Below, one piece after another: positions 26,986 to 34,741 of a DNA stretch of 64,000 nucleotides; positions within the stretch are counted from its first letter, which is position 1, and every line of letters starts with the position of its first letter. A model generated the notes under the pieces. It was not told the DNA's origin, searched no databases, and saw only the letters and a list, made by a program, of their open reading frames with translations. Made by a program: the position numbers and the translations under genes. Location: positions 62,001-126,000 of the forward strand of contig NZ_JAEDOX010000003.1 in NCBI RefSeq assembly GCF_017872555.1, in the 5' to 3' direction. Source of the stretch: Ruegeria sp. HKCCSA071 (GTDB lineage: Bacteria; Pseudomonadota; Alphaproteobacteria; Rhodobacterales; Rhodobacteraceae).

Positions 26986-27567
26986 GCCCGCGTCCGTCTT
27001 GCCGCGCCGGTCGGACCGCAGGCTGGCATAGAGAACATGCGTCCGCCATCGCCCGTTGATCTGTAGATAAGACTGCGCCACGCCTTCATATTTGAAGCCC
27101 GAGCTTTCCAGCAAACCGCGCGACGCCCGGTTTTCCGGCAGACACGCGGCTTCGATCCTGCTCAGATCCAGACGGGTAAAGGCGTGATGTACCATCGCGC
27201 CAATCGCTTCGCGCATGTATCCCTGACGGGCAAAGGATTCACCGGTCCAGTAACCCAGGGTTCCGGCCTGCGCAGGGCCGCGCCGGATATTGTCCAGCGT
27301 GATCGCCCCGACCAACACATTGTCTTCACGGCGAAAAAGGAAAAGTGGAATTGCTGTGCCACTCGCGACTGAGCGCTGAGCCCAGTAGACCCGATTGGTA
27401 AAGGATTTGCGGCTCAGGTGATCCTTGGCCCAGATCGGCTCCCACGGGGTCAGGTAACCTTTTGAGGCGCGCCGCAACGCCGCCCAATCGTTGAAATCGG
27501 AATGTACAGGCGGACGCAAGCTAAGCCGCGCGGTCTCGAGTTTCAGCTTGCGTCTGCCCAACAGCAT
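26983..27567 (-). CDS. RimJ/RimL-type GNAT acetyltransferase
   Basis: A 194-residue GNAT protein of the ribosomal-protein-serine/alanine acetyltransferase group: TARLSLRPPVHSDFNDWAAL at the N-terminus, LGYWTGESFARQGYMREAIGA (key residues GYW, QGYM) for acetyl-CoA binding and the ENRASRGLLESSGFKYEGV motif. The ATG at 27567 overlaps the M16 peptidase stop codon by one base (TGATG), which fixes the start and implies translational coupling. Target protein unknown. Repeat copy 4 begins at its stop codon. Confidence 0.87.
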   Translation of the reverse strand: MLLGRRKLKLETARLSLRPPVHSDFNDWAALRRASKGYLTPWEPIWAKDHLSRKSFTNRVYWAQRSVASGTAIPLFLFRREDNVLVGAITLDNIRRGPAQAGTLGYWTGESFARQGYMREAIGAMVHHAFTRLDLSRIEAACLPENRASRGLLESSGFKYEGVAQSYLQINGRWRTHVLYASLRSDRRGKTDAG

Positions 27568-28829
27568 CACGCTGCACGCCTCTCCTGCAAGTCCGCCAAT
27601 GTCGGTGCGTCTGCGACCGGTCCGTAAAGCGCCAGCGCCGCCGGGGCCTGAACGGCCATGGTTTCGGCAAAGGCGCGCACGTCCTCGGTGCTGACCGCAT
27701 CGATCTTGGCAACTGTGTCCTCCAGTGAGGGCACCCGTCCCCAGATCTGCACCAGCCGCGCCAGACGCTCGGCCCGATTCGACGGGCTTTCCAGCCCCAT
27801 CAGCATCCCGGCCTTCATCTGGGCACGGGCTCGGGCGACCTCTTCGGGGCTCATGTCCTCGGCGGCGCGCTTCATCTCATCGATGGTGATCGTCGCCAGT
27901 TCGGCCACCTGATTGGCCGAGGTTCCGGCATAGATCGTGGTTGTTCCGGTATCGGCATAGGCACCGGTCTGCGCAAAGATCGTGTAGCAAAGCCCACGTG
28001 CTTCACGCACTTCCTGAAACAGGCGCGAGGACATGCCACCGCCCAATGCGGTCGAATAGATCTGCGCCGTATAGATCGCATCGTCGCGATAGCCGGGACT
28101 TTCCAACGCCAGGGCGAAATGTGCCTGTTCCAGCTCTTTTACCTGACGGGCTTCGCCGCCGGTAAAGCGTGCGATCTCGGGGATCAGACCTTTACGGGAT
28201 TGCAGATGGCCAAACATTTCTTCGGCCAGTTTCATCAGCATGTCGTGATCCACAGCACCTGCTGCGGACAGGATCATCTGTTCGGGGCCATAATGTTCGG
28301 TCACAAAGCCCGACAAATCTTCGCGCGAAAAGGCACTGACCCGCTCGGACGGGCCCAGGATCGTCCGGCCCAGGGGCTGGTCGCGATAGCTCTGCTCTTG
28401 CAGCCAGTCAAAGATCACATCATCGGGTGTATCATGGGCCTGACCGATTTCCTGAAGGATCACGCCCCGCTCGACCTCGATCTCACGTGGATCAAACACC
28501 GGGTTCAAAACGATGTCACCGATCACATCCATCGCCAGTGCCACGTCGTCCTTCAAGACGCGTGCGTAATAGGCCGTTACCTCGCGCGAGGTATAGGCGT
28601 TGATATAGCCGCCCACATCCTCGATCGCCTCGGCAATTTGCAAGGCCGAACGGCGCTCGGTTCCCTTGAACGCCATATGTTCAAGGAAATGCGCAATACC
28701 GTTCTGTTCGATCCGCTCATGCCGCCCACCGGCGGTTACCCAGATGCCGATGGCCGCAGATTGCAGCCCCGGCATATGTTCACTGACGATACGAAACCCG
28801 TTCTTCAGTTGGTCTTGTCTGACAGTCAC
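27567..28829 (-). CDS. M16 family zinc peptidase (mitochondrial processing peptidase-like)
   Basis: A 420-residue M16B peptidase. The zinc site is intact: HFLEH at 47-51 and Glu127 in VILQEIGQ, matching HxxEH-x75-E. The C-terminal half has the non-catalytic repeat (GGGMSSRLFQEVREARGLCY). Homologous to rickettsial and mitochondrial processing-peptidase beta subunits; in bacteria it probably degrades small peptides. Its ATG overlaps the thrC stop (ATGA), so it is coupled to thrC, a neighbour pairing that recurs in alphaproteobacteria as far as I recall. Confidence 0.93.
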   Translation of the reverse strand: MTVRQDQLKNGFRIVSEHMPGLQSAAIGIWVTAGGRHERIEQNGIAHFLEHMAFKGTERRSALQIAEAIEDVGGYINAYTSREVTAYYARVLKDDVALAMDVIGDIVLNPVFDPREIEVERGVILQEIGQAHDTPDDVIFDWLQEQSYRDQPLGRTILGPSERVSAFSREDLSGFVTEHYGPEQMILSAAGAVDHDMLMKLAEEMFGHLQSRKGLIPEIARFTGGEARQVKELEQAHFALALESPGYRDDAIYTAQIYSTALGGGMSSRLFQEVREARGLCYTIFAQTGAYADTGTTTIYAGTSANQVAELATITIDEMKRAAEDMSPEEVARARAQMKAGMLMGLESPSNRAERLARLVQIWGRVPSLEDTVAKIDAVSTEDVRAFAETMAVQAPAALALYGPVADAPTLADLQERRAA

Positions 28830-30214
28830 TCAGCGATGTGCCTTTTTATATGATCCTCAAGGGCACCCAGGTCATTGGCGATGCGGGTCACCCGTTCCGG
28901 ACGTTCATACAGATCAGACATGCGGGAGGGAAGAGGCGGATGTTCACCACTCGCCTTCTCGACCGCGGCCGGGAATTTGGCAGGATGCGCAGTGGCCAGC
29001 GTGATAATTGGCACGTTGGCCGCGCGGTGCTCTTCTGCGACCTTGATGCCCACGGCGGTGTGCGGGCAGACCAGTTCGGCACTGTGCACCAGCGTGGATT
29101 TGATCGTTGCCAGCGTTTCCTCTTCGGACACCCGGCCCGAATCGAAATTCTCGCGCAGCGCTTCCATCGCCCCCTGACTTATATTGAAACCACCCTGTTT
29201 CAGCTCGTCCATCAATTGTGCGATGGCCCCGCCATCCTCGTTATAGGCATAGTACAGCGCGCGTTCGAAGTTTGAGCTGACCTGAATGTCCATCGACGGG
29301 CTGATCGAGGGGATGGTTTCGCCCTTGAAATACCCCTCGCCCGAGAGGCAGCGATGCAGAATGTCGTTCTGGTTGGTCGCCACCACAAGGCGATCAATCG
29401 GCAGCCCCATTCGCTTGGCCAGATAGCCTGCGAAGATGTCGCCAAAGTTGCCGGTTGGCACCGTGAAGCTGACCTTGCGGTGCGGCGCGCCAAGGCTGAC
29501 GGCAGCCGAGAAGTAATAGACGATCTGCGCCAAAACGCGGGCAAAGTTGATCGAGTTCACACCCGCCAATTTCACGCCGTCGCGGAATTCGAAATCGTTG
29601 AACATGTCTTTCAGCGCGGCCTGGCAATCGTCGAAATCGCCATCTACTGCCAGAGCATGCACGTTGCTGTCCGCAGGCGTCGTCATCTGGCGGCGCTGCA
29701 CTTCGGACACGCGGCCATGAGGGAACAGGATGAACACATCCACAGCGTCCAGCCCGCGGAACGCCTCGATCGCGGCTGAACCGGTATCCCCGCTGGTCGC
29801 GCCGACGATAGTCACACGGTCGCCGCGGCGTTTCAGCGCCACCTGGAACAACTGACCGATCAGCTGCATGGCAAAGTCCTTGAAGGCCAGCGTGGGGCCG
29901 TGGAACAGTTCCAGCAGGAAGTGGTTCTCGTTCAGCTGCTTCAATGGCGCGCGAGCATCGTGGCCGAAACCTTCATAAGCGCGGGCGATGATCGCCTTGA
30001 ACTCATCCTCGGCGAACGAACCGCTGACATAGGGCCACATCACGCGGAATGCGATTTCTTCATAGCTCAATCCGGCCAGCGCCGCGATCTCGTCCTGCGA
30101 CATCACCGGGATTTCGGCGGGCAGATAGAGGCCACCGTCGCGGGCAAGCCCGGTCAGCATCGCCTCTTCAAACGTCAGTTCGGGCGCCTGCCCGCGGGTC
30201 GAGATATATTTCAT
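28826..30214 (-). CDS. thrC: Threonine synthase
   Basis: Converts O-phosphohomoserine to threonine with PLP. The 462 residues fit the long (type II) bacterial form: MKYISTRGQAPELTFEEAML at the N-terminus, LFHGPTLAFKDFAMQL with PLP Lys112, VGATSGDTGSAAIEAFRG for the PLP phosphate and FPHGRVSEVQRRQMTT. It overlaps surf1 upstream and the M16 peptidase downstream by 4 bases each (ATGA junctions), so the set is one translationally coupled operon. The lysC gene elsewhere in the window feeds the same pathway. Confidence 0.95.
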   Translation of the reverse strand: MKYISTRGQAPELTFEEAMLTGLARDGGLYLPAEIPVMSQDEIAALAGLSYEEIAFRVMWPYVSGSFAEDEFKAIIARAYEGFGHDARAPLKQLNENHFLLELFHGPTLAFKDFAMQLIGQLFQVALKRRGDRVTIVGATSGDTGSAAIEAFRGLDAVDVFILFPHGRVSEVQRRQMTTPADSNVHALAVDGDFDDCQAALKDMFNDFEFRDGVKLAGVNSINFARVLAQIVYYFSAAVSLGAPHRKVSFTVPTGNFGDIFAGYLAKRMGLPIDRLVVATNQNDILHRCLSGEGYFKGETIPSISPSMDIQVSSNFERALYYAYNEDGGAIAQLMDELKQGGFNISQGAMEALRENFDSGRVSEEETLATIKSTLVHSAELVCPHTAVGIKVAEEHRAANVPIITLATAHPAKFPAAVEKASGEHPPLPSRMSDLYERPERVTRIANDLGALEDHIKRHIAE

Positions 30215-30888
30215 GTCGCGTCACTTTCAGAATTGGCACGGCTGCGCCACAGGAAGTATCCGGTCATCGCAGCCCAGACCAGAGCCAGGCCAAACCAGGT
30301 GATTGCATATTGCAGGTGATCGTTTGGTATGCCCACCGTGTCCACCGGCAGCGGTGTCACATTCGGGTCGGTCTGCGAACGGGCGATCAGCAGAACGGGC
30401 TCTGCGCCCAGGGCAGCCGCAAGCGCGGACACATCGCGGGCAAACCAGATGTTGGCGTCGAGATCAGGTGCGGGCGTGTAACTGTCGATTTCATCTGGCC
30501 AATGCAGATTGCCGGCGATCTCCATCGGACCGTTTCGCCGCCCGGCCTGTTTGGCCGTGGTCGGGGTGAACCCCCGGTCAATCAGAATGGTCCGGCCCCC
30601 GGTGCGAAACGGCTGAATGATGCGATACCCTGCACCGACCTGCTTGAGCGAAACAAGAACGTGGACTTCCGCAGGCTCCATCTCGCCCGACACTGTTACC
30701 GGCAGGTATTTGTCCTGATCCGCCGAAACCTGCAGCGGCAGGGAAACCGGCGCAGCCGAGATCCGATCTTCGATCTCGGCCAGAACGTCCTGCTTCCACG
30801 CCAGGCGCTGCACCTGCCAGATGCCCAGCGACAGCAGCACGCCCAAACCGGCGAGGCCGAAGATTAGCAGGAACAGGATACGGCGCAT
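30211..30888 (-). CDS. SURF1 family cytochrome oxidase assembly protein
   Basis: A 225-residue inner-membrane protein with a transmembrane helix at each end (ILFLLIFGLAGLGVLLSLGIW; YAITWFGLALVWAAMTGYFL in part) and a periplasmic domain with the Surf1 marks GIWQVQRLAWKQ, ILIDRGFTP and PNDHLQYAITWFGLA. Surf1 helps insert haem a into oxidase subunit I. A longer frame upstream exists, but the ATG at 30888 places the first helix at the N-terminus. It follows the terminator of the cta cluster and leads the thrC operon. Confidence 0.92.
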   Translation of the reverse strand: MRRILFLLIFGLAGLGVLLSLGIWQVQRLAWKQDVLAEIEDRISAAPVSLPLQVSADQDKYLPVTVSGEMEPAEVHVLVSLKQVGAGYRIIQPFRTGGRTILIDRGFTPTTAKQAGRRNGPMEIAGNLHWPDEIDSYTPAPDLDANIWFARDVSALAAALGAEPVLLIARSQTDPNVTPLPVDTVGIPNDHLQYAITWFGLALVWAAMTGYFLWRSRANSESDAT

Positions 30889-30966
30889 GTCAGGACCAAA
30901 CTTCTTTGCAGGAACCGGCGTCTTGTTAAGGGGCGCGCGGGCTGAATTGCAACCACGCAATTGTAT

Positions 30967-30986
30967 GGGGCGCAATCTTGCGCCCC
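30967..30986. other. Inverted repeat in the surf1 leader
   Basis: GGGGCGCAA pairs with TTGCGCCCC around a 2-base spacer (30967-30986). It lies between the ctaE terminator and surf1 and has no T-run. It may be a regulatory hairpin or protein site. Confidence 0.45.
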
Positions 30987-30995
30987 GCATAGAGA

Positions 30996-31021
30996 AAAAG
31001 CCGCCCCTTGGGGCGGCTTTT
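30996..31021 (-). terminator. Intrinsic terminator of the cta operon
   Basis: AAAAGCCGCCCC (30996-31007) and GGGGCGGCTTTT (31010-31021) form a perfect 12-base stem with a 2-base loop. It ends in U4 on the minus strand, 23 bases after the ctaE stop. Confidence 0.85.
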
Positions 31022-31044
31022 GCAACTGATCAGCCTGACCGGCG

Positions 31045-31860
31045 TTACATCAGCGGAGCCTGGCCCCAGATGTAGACGGCAAAGAACAGGAACAGCCAGA
31101 CAACGTCGACGAAGTGCCAGTACCAGGCGGCGGCCTCAAAACCGACGTGTTTTTCCGGTGTGAAGTCCCCCTTGAGCGCGCGGATCAAGCAGACGGTCAG
31201 GAAGATCGTCCCAATGATCACGTGCGCACCGTGGAACCCGGTCGCCATGAAGAAGTTGGAATAGAACTGGTCGCCGCCAAATTCCCAGCCTTCATGCTTG
31301 AGAAGTTCAGCGTATTCATAGCCCTGCAGGAAGGTAAAGGCGATACCCAGCACGATGCCAATGGCCAGACCATTGATCAGCGCCTTGCGGTCATTGTCAT
31401 GCACCAGTGCATGGTGCGCCCAGGTGATCGCACAGCCTGACAGCAGCAGGACCAGAGTGTTGATCAGCGGCAGGTGGAACGGGTCAACCGCATGAATATC
31501 CGGCTGAATGTATTCGGTGCCGGCATAGTCGTACATCGGGTACATGCGATGTTTGAAGAACGACCAGAACCAGGCGAAGAAGAACATCACCTCGGACATG
31601 ACGAACAGGATGAAGCCGTAGCGCAGACCGATGCGGACAACAGGGGTGTGATCGCCCTGACGGCTTTCCGCAACCACATCCGACCACCAGGCGAACATCG
31701 TGTAAAGAACAGCTGCCAGACCGGCCCAGAACATGAAGGGCGTGATGCCTTGCATCCAGAGAACGGCTCCGAACAGCATGACAAAGCCGCCGACGGCGCC
31801 GATCAGAGGCCAGATCGACGGGGCCAGAATGTGATAATCGTGGTTTTTAGCGTGTGCCAT
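31045..31860 (-). CDS. ctaE: Cytochrome c oxidase subunit III
   Basis: A 271-residue integral membrane subunit of the aa3 oxidase with seven predicted helices. Markers are [60 protein letters not shown] and the C-terminal [21 protein letters not shown]. Full length for the family. Last gene of ctaC-ctaB-coxF-ctaG-ctaE, followed by a strong terminator. The subunit I gene (ctaD) is not in this window. Confidence 0.96.
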   Translation of the reverse strand: MAHAKNHDYHILAPSIWPLIGAVGGFVMLFGAVLWMQGITPFMFWAGLAAVLYTMFAWWSDVVAESRQGDHTPVVRIGLRYGFILFVMSEVMFFFAWFWSFFKHRMYPMYDYAGTEYIQPDIHAVDPFHLPLINTLVLLLSGCAITWAHHALVHDNDRKALINGLAIGIVLGIAFTFLQGYEYAELLKHEGWEFGGDQFYSNFFMATGFHGAHVIIGTIFLTVCLIRALKGDFTPEKHVGFEAAAWYWHFVDVVWLFLFFAVYIWGQAPLM

Positions 31861-31882
31861 CAGCGTCCCTCACCTACAGGCG

Positions 31883-32458
31883 TTAGTTCGTGTTTGTATC
31901 TGCCTGCGCATCGAGGGCGGCATAGCCCTCGGGCAGGTCAATTTCGTAGAATGTATACGACAGCGTGATCGTATGAACATACCTGGCTTCAAGATCCTCG
32001 ACCATTTCCGGGTCGACGAAGAAAGTCACCGGCATCTCAACGCGCTCGCCGGGTTGCAGCACCTGCTCTTCAAAGCAGAAACAGGCAATCTTCTGGAAAT
32101 ACCCACCCGCAGAATAGGGCGCCACGTTGTAAGACGCCTGCCCGGCAATGGGGCGGTCCGTCGGGTTGTAGGCCTCGTAAAAGGCGAGACCTGTTTCGCC
32201 GATGCGCACATCCATCTCGCGCACGACCGGCTTGAACTCCCATTCCATGTCCTTGGCCTTGGACGCGTCAAAGCGGATGGTAACGGTGCGATCCAGAATG
32301 TTATCGGGGGCAGTTTCGGCAACACCAGTGGTGCCGCCAAATCCGGTCACCCGGCAGAACCAGTTGTAGAACGGCACCGACGCCCAGGCGAGACTGCCCA
32401 TCAAGACAACCACACCGACGGTCTGGACAACCGTTTTCTGAGGACCGGACAACGCCAT
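31883..32458 (-). CDS. ctaG: Cytochrome c oxidase assembly protein CtaG/Cox11
   Basis: Delivers copper to CuB of oxidase subunit I. The 191-residue protein has one N-terminal membrane helix (TVGVVVLMGSLAWASVPFY) and a periplasmic Cox11 domain with the copper-binding CFCF motif (C126, C128 in KIACFCFEEQ) and a further Cys35 near the membrane. Its ATG overlaps the stop of the small CoxF-like gene by one base (TGATG). 22 bases before ctaE. Confidence 0.96.
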   Translation of the reverse strand: MALSGPQKTVVQTVGVVVLMGSLAWASVPFYNWFCRVTGFGGTTGVAETAPDNILDRTVTIRFDASKAKDMEWEFKPVVREMDVRIGETGLAFYEAYNPTDRPIAGQASYNVAPYSAGGYFQKIACFCFEEQVLQPGERVEMPVTFFVDPEMVEDLEARYVHTITLSYTFYEIDLPEGYAALDAQADTNTN

Positions 32459-32619
32459 CAGTTCTGAACCTCTTGCGTCGCCCTGTTGAAATCAGTGCCC
32501 GAGACCTTGACGATGGTCAGGCCGAAGATGATCACTATAAAGGCAGCCAGCGTCAGGCCGACACCCAGATTGCGGCTGAACCGGCGCTGATGCAGCTCGT
32601 GACCTTTGCGCAGGCTCAT
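32458..32619 (-). CDS. Small CoxF-like membrane protein of the oxidase cluster
   Basis: A 53-residue frame between ctaB and ctaG: basic N-terminus (MSLRKGHELHQRRFSRN) then one hydrophobic helix (LGVGLTLAAFIVIIFGLTIV) and a short polar tail. Its ATG overlaps the ctaB stop (ATGA) and its TGA overlaps the ctaG ATG, so it is held in a fully coupled arrangement. Size and position match the CoxF/hypothetical small protein of other alphaproteobacterial cta operons; the function is not established. Confidence 0.85.
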   Translation of the reverse strand: MSLRKGHELHQRRFSRNLGVGLTLAAFIVIIFGLTIVKVSGTDFNRATQEVQN

Positions 32620-33566
32620 GACCATCCCCCCAGACCATAGGGTTTCAGCAGGGCTTCGGCCAGAACGGCACCGAAATGCAGGAACAGATACAGCAGCGAC
32701 AGCTTGAAGAAACCGCGTTCAACCTTGAAGTTATCTGCCTCGGAATCGTCTTCGGTCCGGCGCGAGATTTTCCACGCGCCCCGCAGGAACAGGATGTTCA
32801 GAACCAGTGCAACGGTCAGATAGATCGGGCCGCCAATGCCTGAAAATGCAGTTCCGACGGCCAGCAGGGCCAGCAGAGCTGTATAGACAAGAATATGGAC
32901 ACGTGTCGCGCGGCGACCGTGGGTGACGGTCAGCATCGGCACGCCTGCGTCGTCATAGTCCGAGCGCATGAACAGCGCCAGCGCCCAGAAATGCGGCGGC
33001 GTCCACATGAAGGTCAGGGCAAACATCAGCCAGGGCTCGACCGACATCGATCCCGTGGCCGCCACCCAGCCGATCACCGGAGGGAACGCACCCGCTGCGC
33101 CACCGATCACGATGTTCTGCGGCGTCGAACGCTTCAGCCACATCGTGTAGACGACAACGTAGAAGAAAATGGTGAAAGCCAGAAACGCGCCTGCAAACCA
33201 GTTGGTCGCAAGGCCCAGCATGATCACCGACAGACCCGACAGAGCCAGACCAACGGCCAGCGCCTCGCCTTCCTCGACCTTGCCAGAAGGGATCGGGCGG
33301 GATTTGGTGCGTTTCATGACACGGTCGATATCCGCGTCCCACCACATGTTCAGCGCACCTGATGCTCCGCCTCCGATGGCGATGAACAGGATGGCGCAGA
33401 ATCCGACGAAGGGATGGACAGGAACAGGGGCCGCCAACAGGCCGACCAATGCCGTGAACACGACCAACGACATCACGCGCGGCTTCAGCAGGGCGAAGTA
33501 ATCGCCAAAGCCGGCCTCGTCCGCCCGGGCGGTCGCAGTGCTGGCATTGATGCTTGCGTCGGTCAT
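32616..33566 (-). CDS. ctaB: Protoheme IX farnesyltransferase (heme O synthase)
   Basis: Adds a farnesyl group to haem B to make haem O, the precursor of haem A. The 316-residue UbiA-family membrane protein has the first Asp-rich motif NMWWDADIDRVMKRTKSRP, a second MRSDYDDAGVPM motif, and about eight or nine hydrophobic helices. The N-terminus is a short polar Ala/Ser/Thr stretch. It follows ctaC after an 87-base gap with two hairpins. Confidence 0.95.
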   Translation of the reverse strand: MTDASINASTATARADEAGFGDYFALLKPRVMSLVVFTALVGLLAAPVPVHPFVGFCAILFIAIGGGASGALNMWWDADIDRVMKRTKSRPIPSGKVEEGEALAVGLALSGLSVIMLGLATNWFAGAFLAFTIFFYVVVYTMWLKRSTPQNIVIGGAAGAFPPVIGWVAATGSMSVEPWLMFALTFMWTPPHFWALALFMRSDYDDAGVPMLTVTHGRRATRVHILVYTALLALLAVGTAFSGIGGPIYLTVALVLNILFLRGAWKISRRTEDDSEADNFKVERGFFKLSLLYLFLHFGAVLAEALLKPYGLGGWS

Positions 33567-33585
33567 TTCCGGTCCTTTTGGGGCG

Positions 33586-33610
33586 AAAACTGCGCGGATC
33601 GCCCGCGCAG
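33586..33610 (-). terminator. Terminator-like hairpin between ctaC and ctaB
   Basis: On the minus strand CTGCGCGG-GCGAT-CCGCGCAG is followed by TTTT. A second hairpin (GGCGGG/CCCGCC, 33628-33644) precedes it. Together they suggest partial termination after ctaC, which would give more subunit II mRNA than assembly-factor mRNA. Confidence 0.55.
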
Positions 33611-33653
33611 CCTGAAATTTGTGTCAGGCGGGGTTGAACCCGCCCCATCGTAC

Positions 33654-34565
33654 TCAGTTCGAGGCGACCTGATAGCTTTGCGGCAGGCCCGCATATTCTT
33701 CGATCGCACCTTGCAGCCATTCGTCATAGACTTCCTGGCTTACGACCTTGACGGTAATCGGCATATAGGCGTGGTCCTTGCCGCACAGTTCCGAACACTG
33801 ACCAAAATAGATGCCTTCCTTGTCGGCCTGGAACCACAGTTCGGCCAGACGTCCGGGCACACCGTCCTGCTTTACGCCAAAGGCCGGGATGGTCCACGAG
33901 TGAATCACGTCAGATGCAGTCACCTGCATCACGATGACCTTGCCGACCGGAACGACAACAGCGGTGTCGGTGGCCAACAGCCATTCATCATCGCTGTAGC
34001 CTGCATCGATCAGCTTGGCGCGCATTGCGTCATCCAGAACAAACGGCGTCACGTCCGCGTCCGCAGGGCGTGCGCCCTCGTCCAGGGTCGCCGGGTGGCC
34101 CAGCAGATAGCTGTCGAATGCGAAATCGTGATCAACATACTCGTAGGTCCAGTACCACTGGTTGCCGACGACTTTGATGGTAATGTCACCTTCGGGGATT
34201 TCCTGCTGTTTGAAAAGAACCGGCAGCGAGAACGCGCCAATAAACACCAAAATCAAGATCGGACCCAAGGTCCAGGCGATTTCAACAGGGGTATAGTGCG
34301 AGAAACGCGCCGGGGTCGGGTTTGCGCGCTGATTGTAGCGCACGATGCAATAGACCAGCAGAGCTGCAACCAGCAGACAGACTGCGGTGATGATCACGAG
34401 AATCATGCCGTCCAGCTTCTGGATTCCTGTGGCAAGGCTGGTGGCCGCGGGCTGAAAGCCCATGCCGCCGTCTACCGGCTTGCCGATAATCTCAAGCTCC
34501 TGAGCCATGGCGGGTAGGCTGGAGAGGGCTGTCATAAACCCTGAAAGCATCAAAGCATTCTTCAT
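33654..34565 (-). CDS. ctaC: Cytochrome c oxidase subunit II
   Basis: The 303-residue subunit carries the CuA centre that takes electrons from cytochrome c. Signal peptide ([20 protein letters not shown]), two membrane helices (about 53-75 and 100-120), the aromatic [12 protein letters not shown] patch and the CuA ligands H222 ([10 protein letters not shown]), C257 and C261 ([14 protein letters not shown]), E259, H265 and M268. The ATG at 34565 is chosen for its signal peptide and AGGA at 7-base spacing; an in-frame upstream extension is rejected. First gene of the cta cluster. Confidence 0.95.
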   Translation of the reverse strand: MKNALMLSGFMTALSSLPAMAQELEIIGKPVDGGMGFQPAATSLATGIQKLDGMILVIITAVCLLVAALLVYCIVRYNQRANPTPARFSHYTPVEIAWTLGPILILVFIGAFSLPVLFKQQEIPEGDITIKVVGNQWYWTYEYVDHDFAFDSYLLGHPATLDEGARPADADVTPFVLDDAMRAKLIDAGYSDDEWLLATDTAVVVPVGKVIVMQVTASDVIHSWTIPAFGVKQDGVPGRLAELWFQADKEGIYFGQCSELCGKDHAYMPITVKVVSQEVYDEWLQGAIEEYAGLPQSYQVASN

Positions 34566-34708
34566 GTTCTGTCCTGATCGTTTGATCTTTGCGTCCCTGA
34601 CGGAAAGGTGTGAATCGGTCGCACCTCTCCCGTTGTCTTTGGCCGCGTTAAAAACCATATTCCGGCGGGTAGATAAAGCAAAATGCTTGCGTCAAACAGA
34701 CGCTATTT

Positions 34709-34722
34709 TTGATCTGGATCAA
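34709..34722. promoter_or_regulatory. Perfect FNR/FnrL-type box between ctaC and tldD
   Basis: TTGATCTGGATCAA matches the TTGAT-N4-ATCAA palindrome of FNR-family regulators exactly. It lies 144 bases upstream of the ctaC ATG on one side and 20 bases before the tldD ATG on the other. The likelier target is the cta operon, as oxygen-responsive control of oxidase genes by FnrL/FnrP is known in related genera; its position next to tldD would block that gene if bound. Confidence 0.65.
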
Positions 34723-34741
34723 ACCCGAAAGGTCGCAACCC

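Noticed and set aside
33414..34517. 367-codon plus-strand frame opposite ctaB and ctaC
   Set aside because: Antisense to two genes with intact catalytic or metal motifs; product has no recognisable domain.
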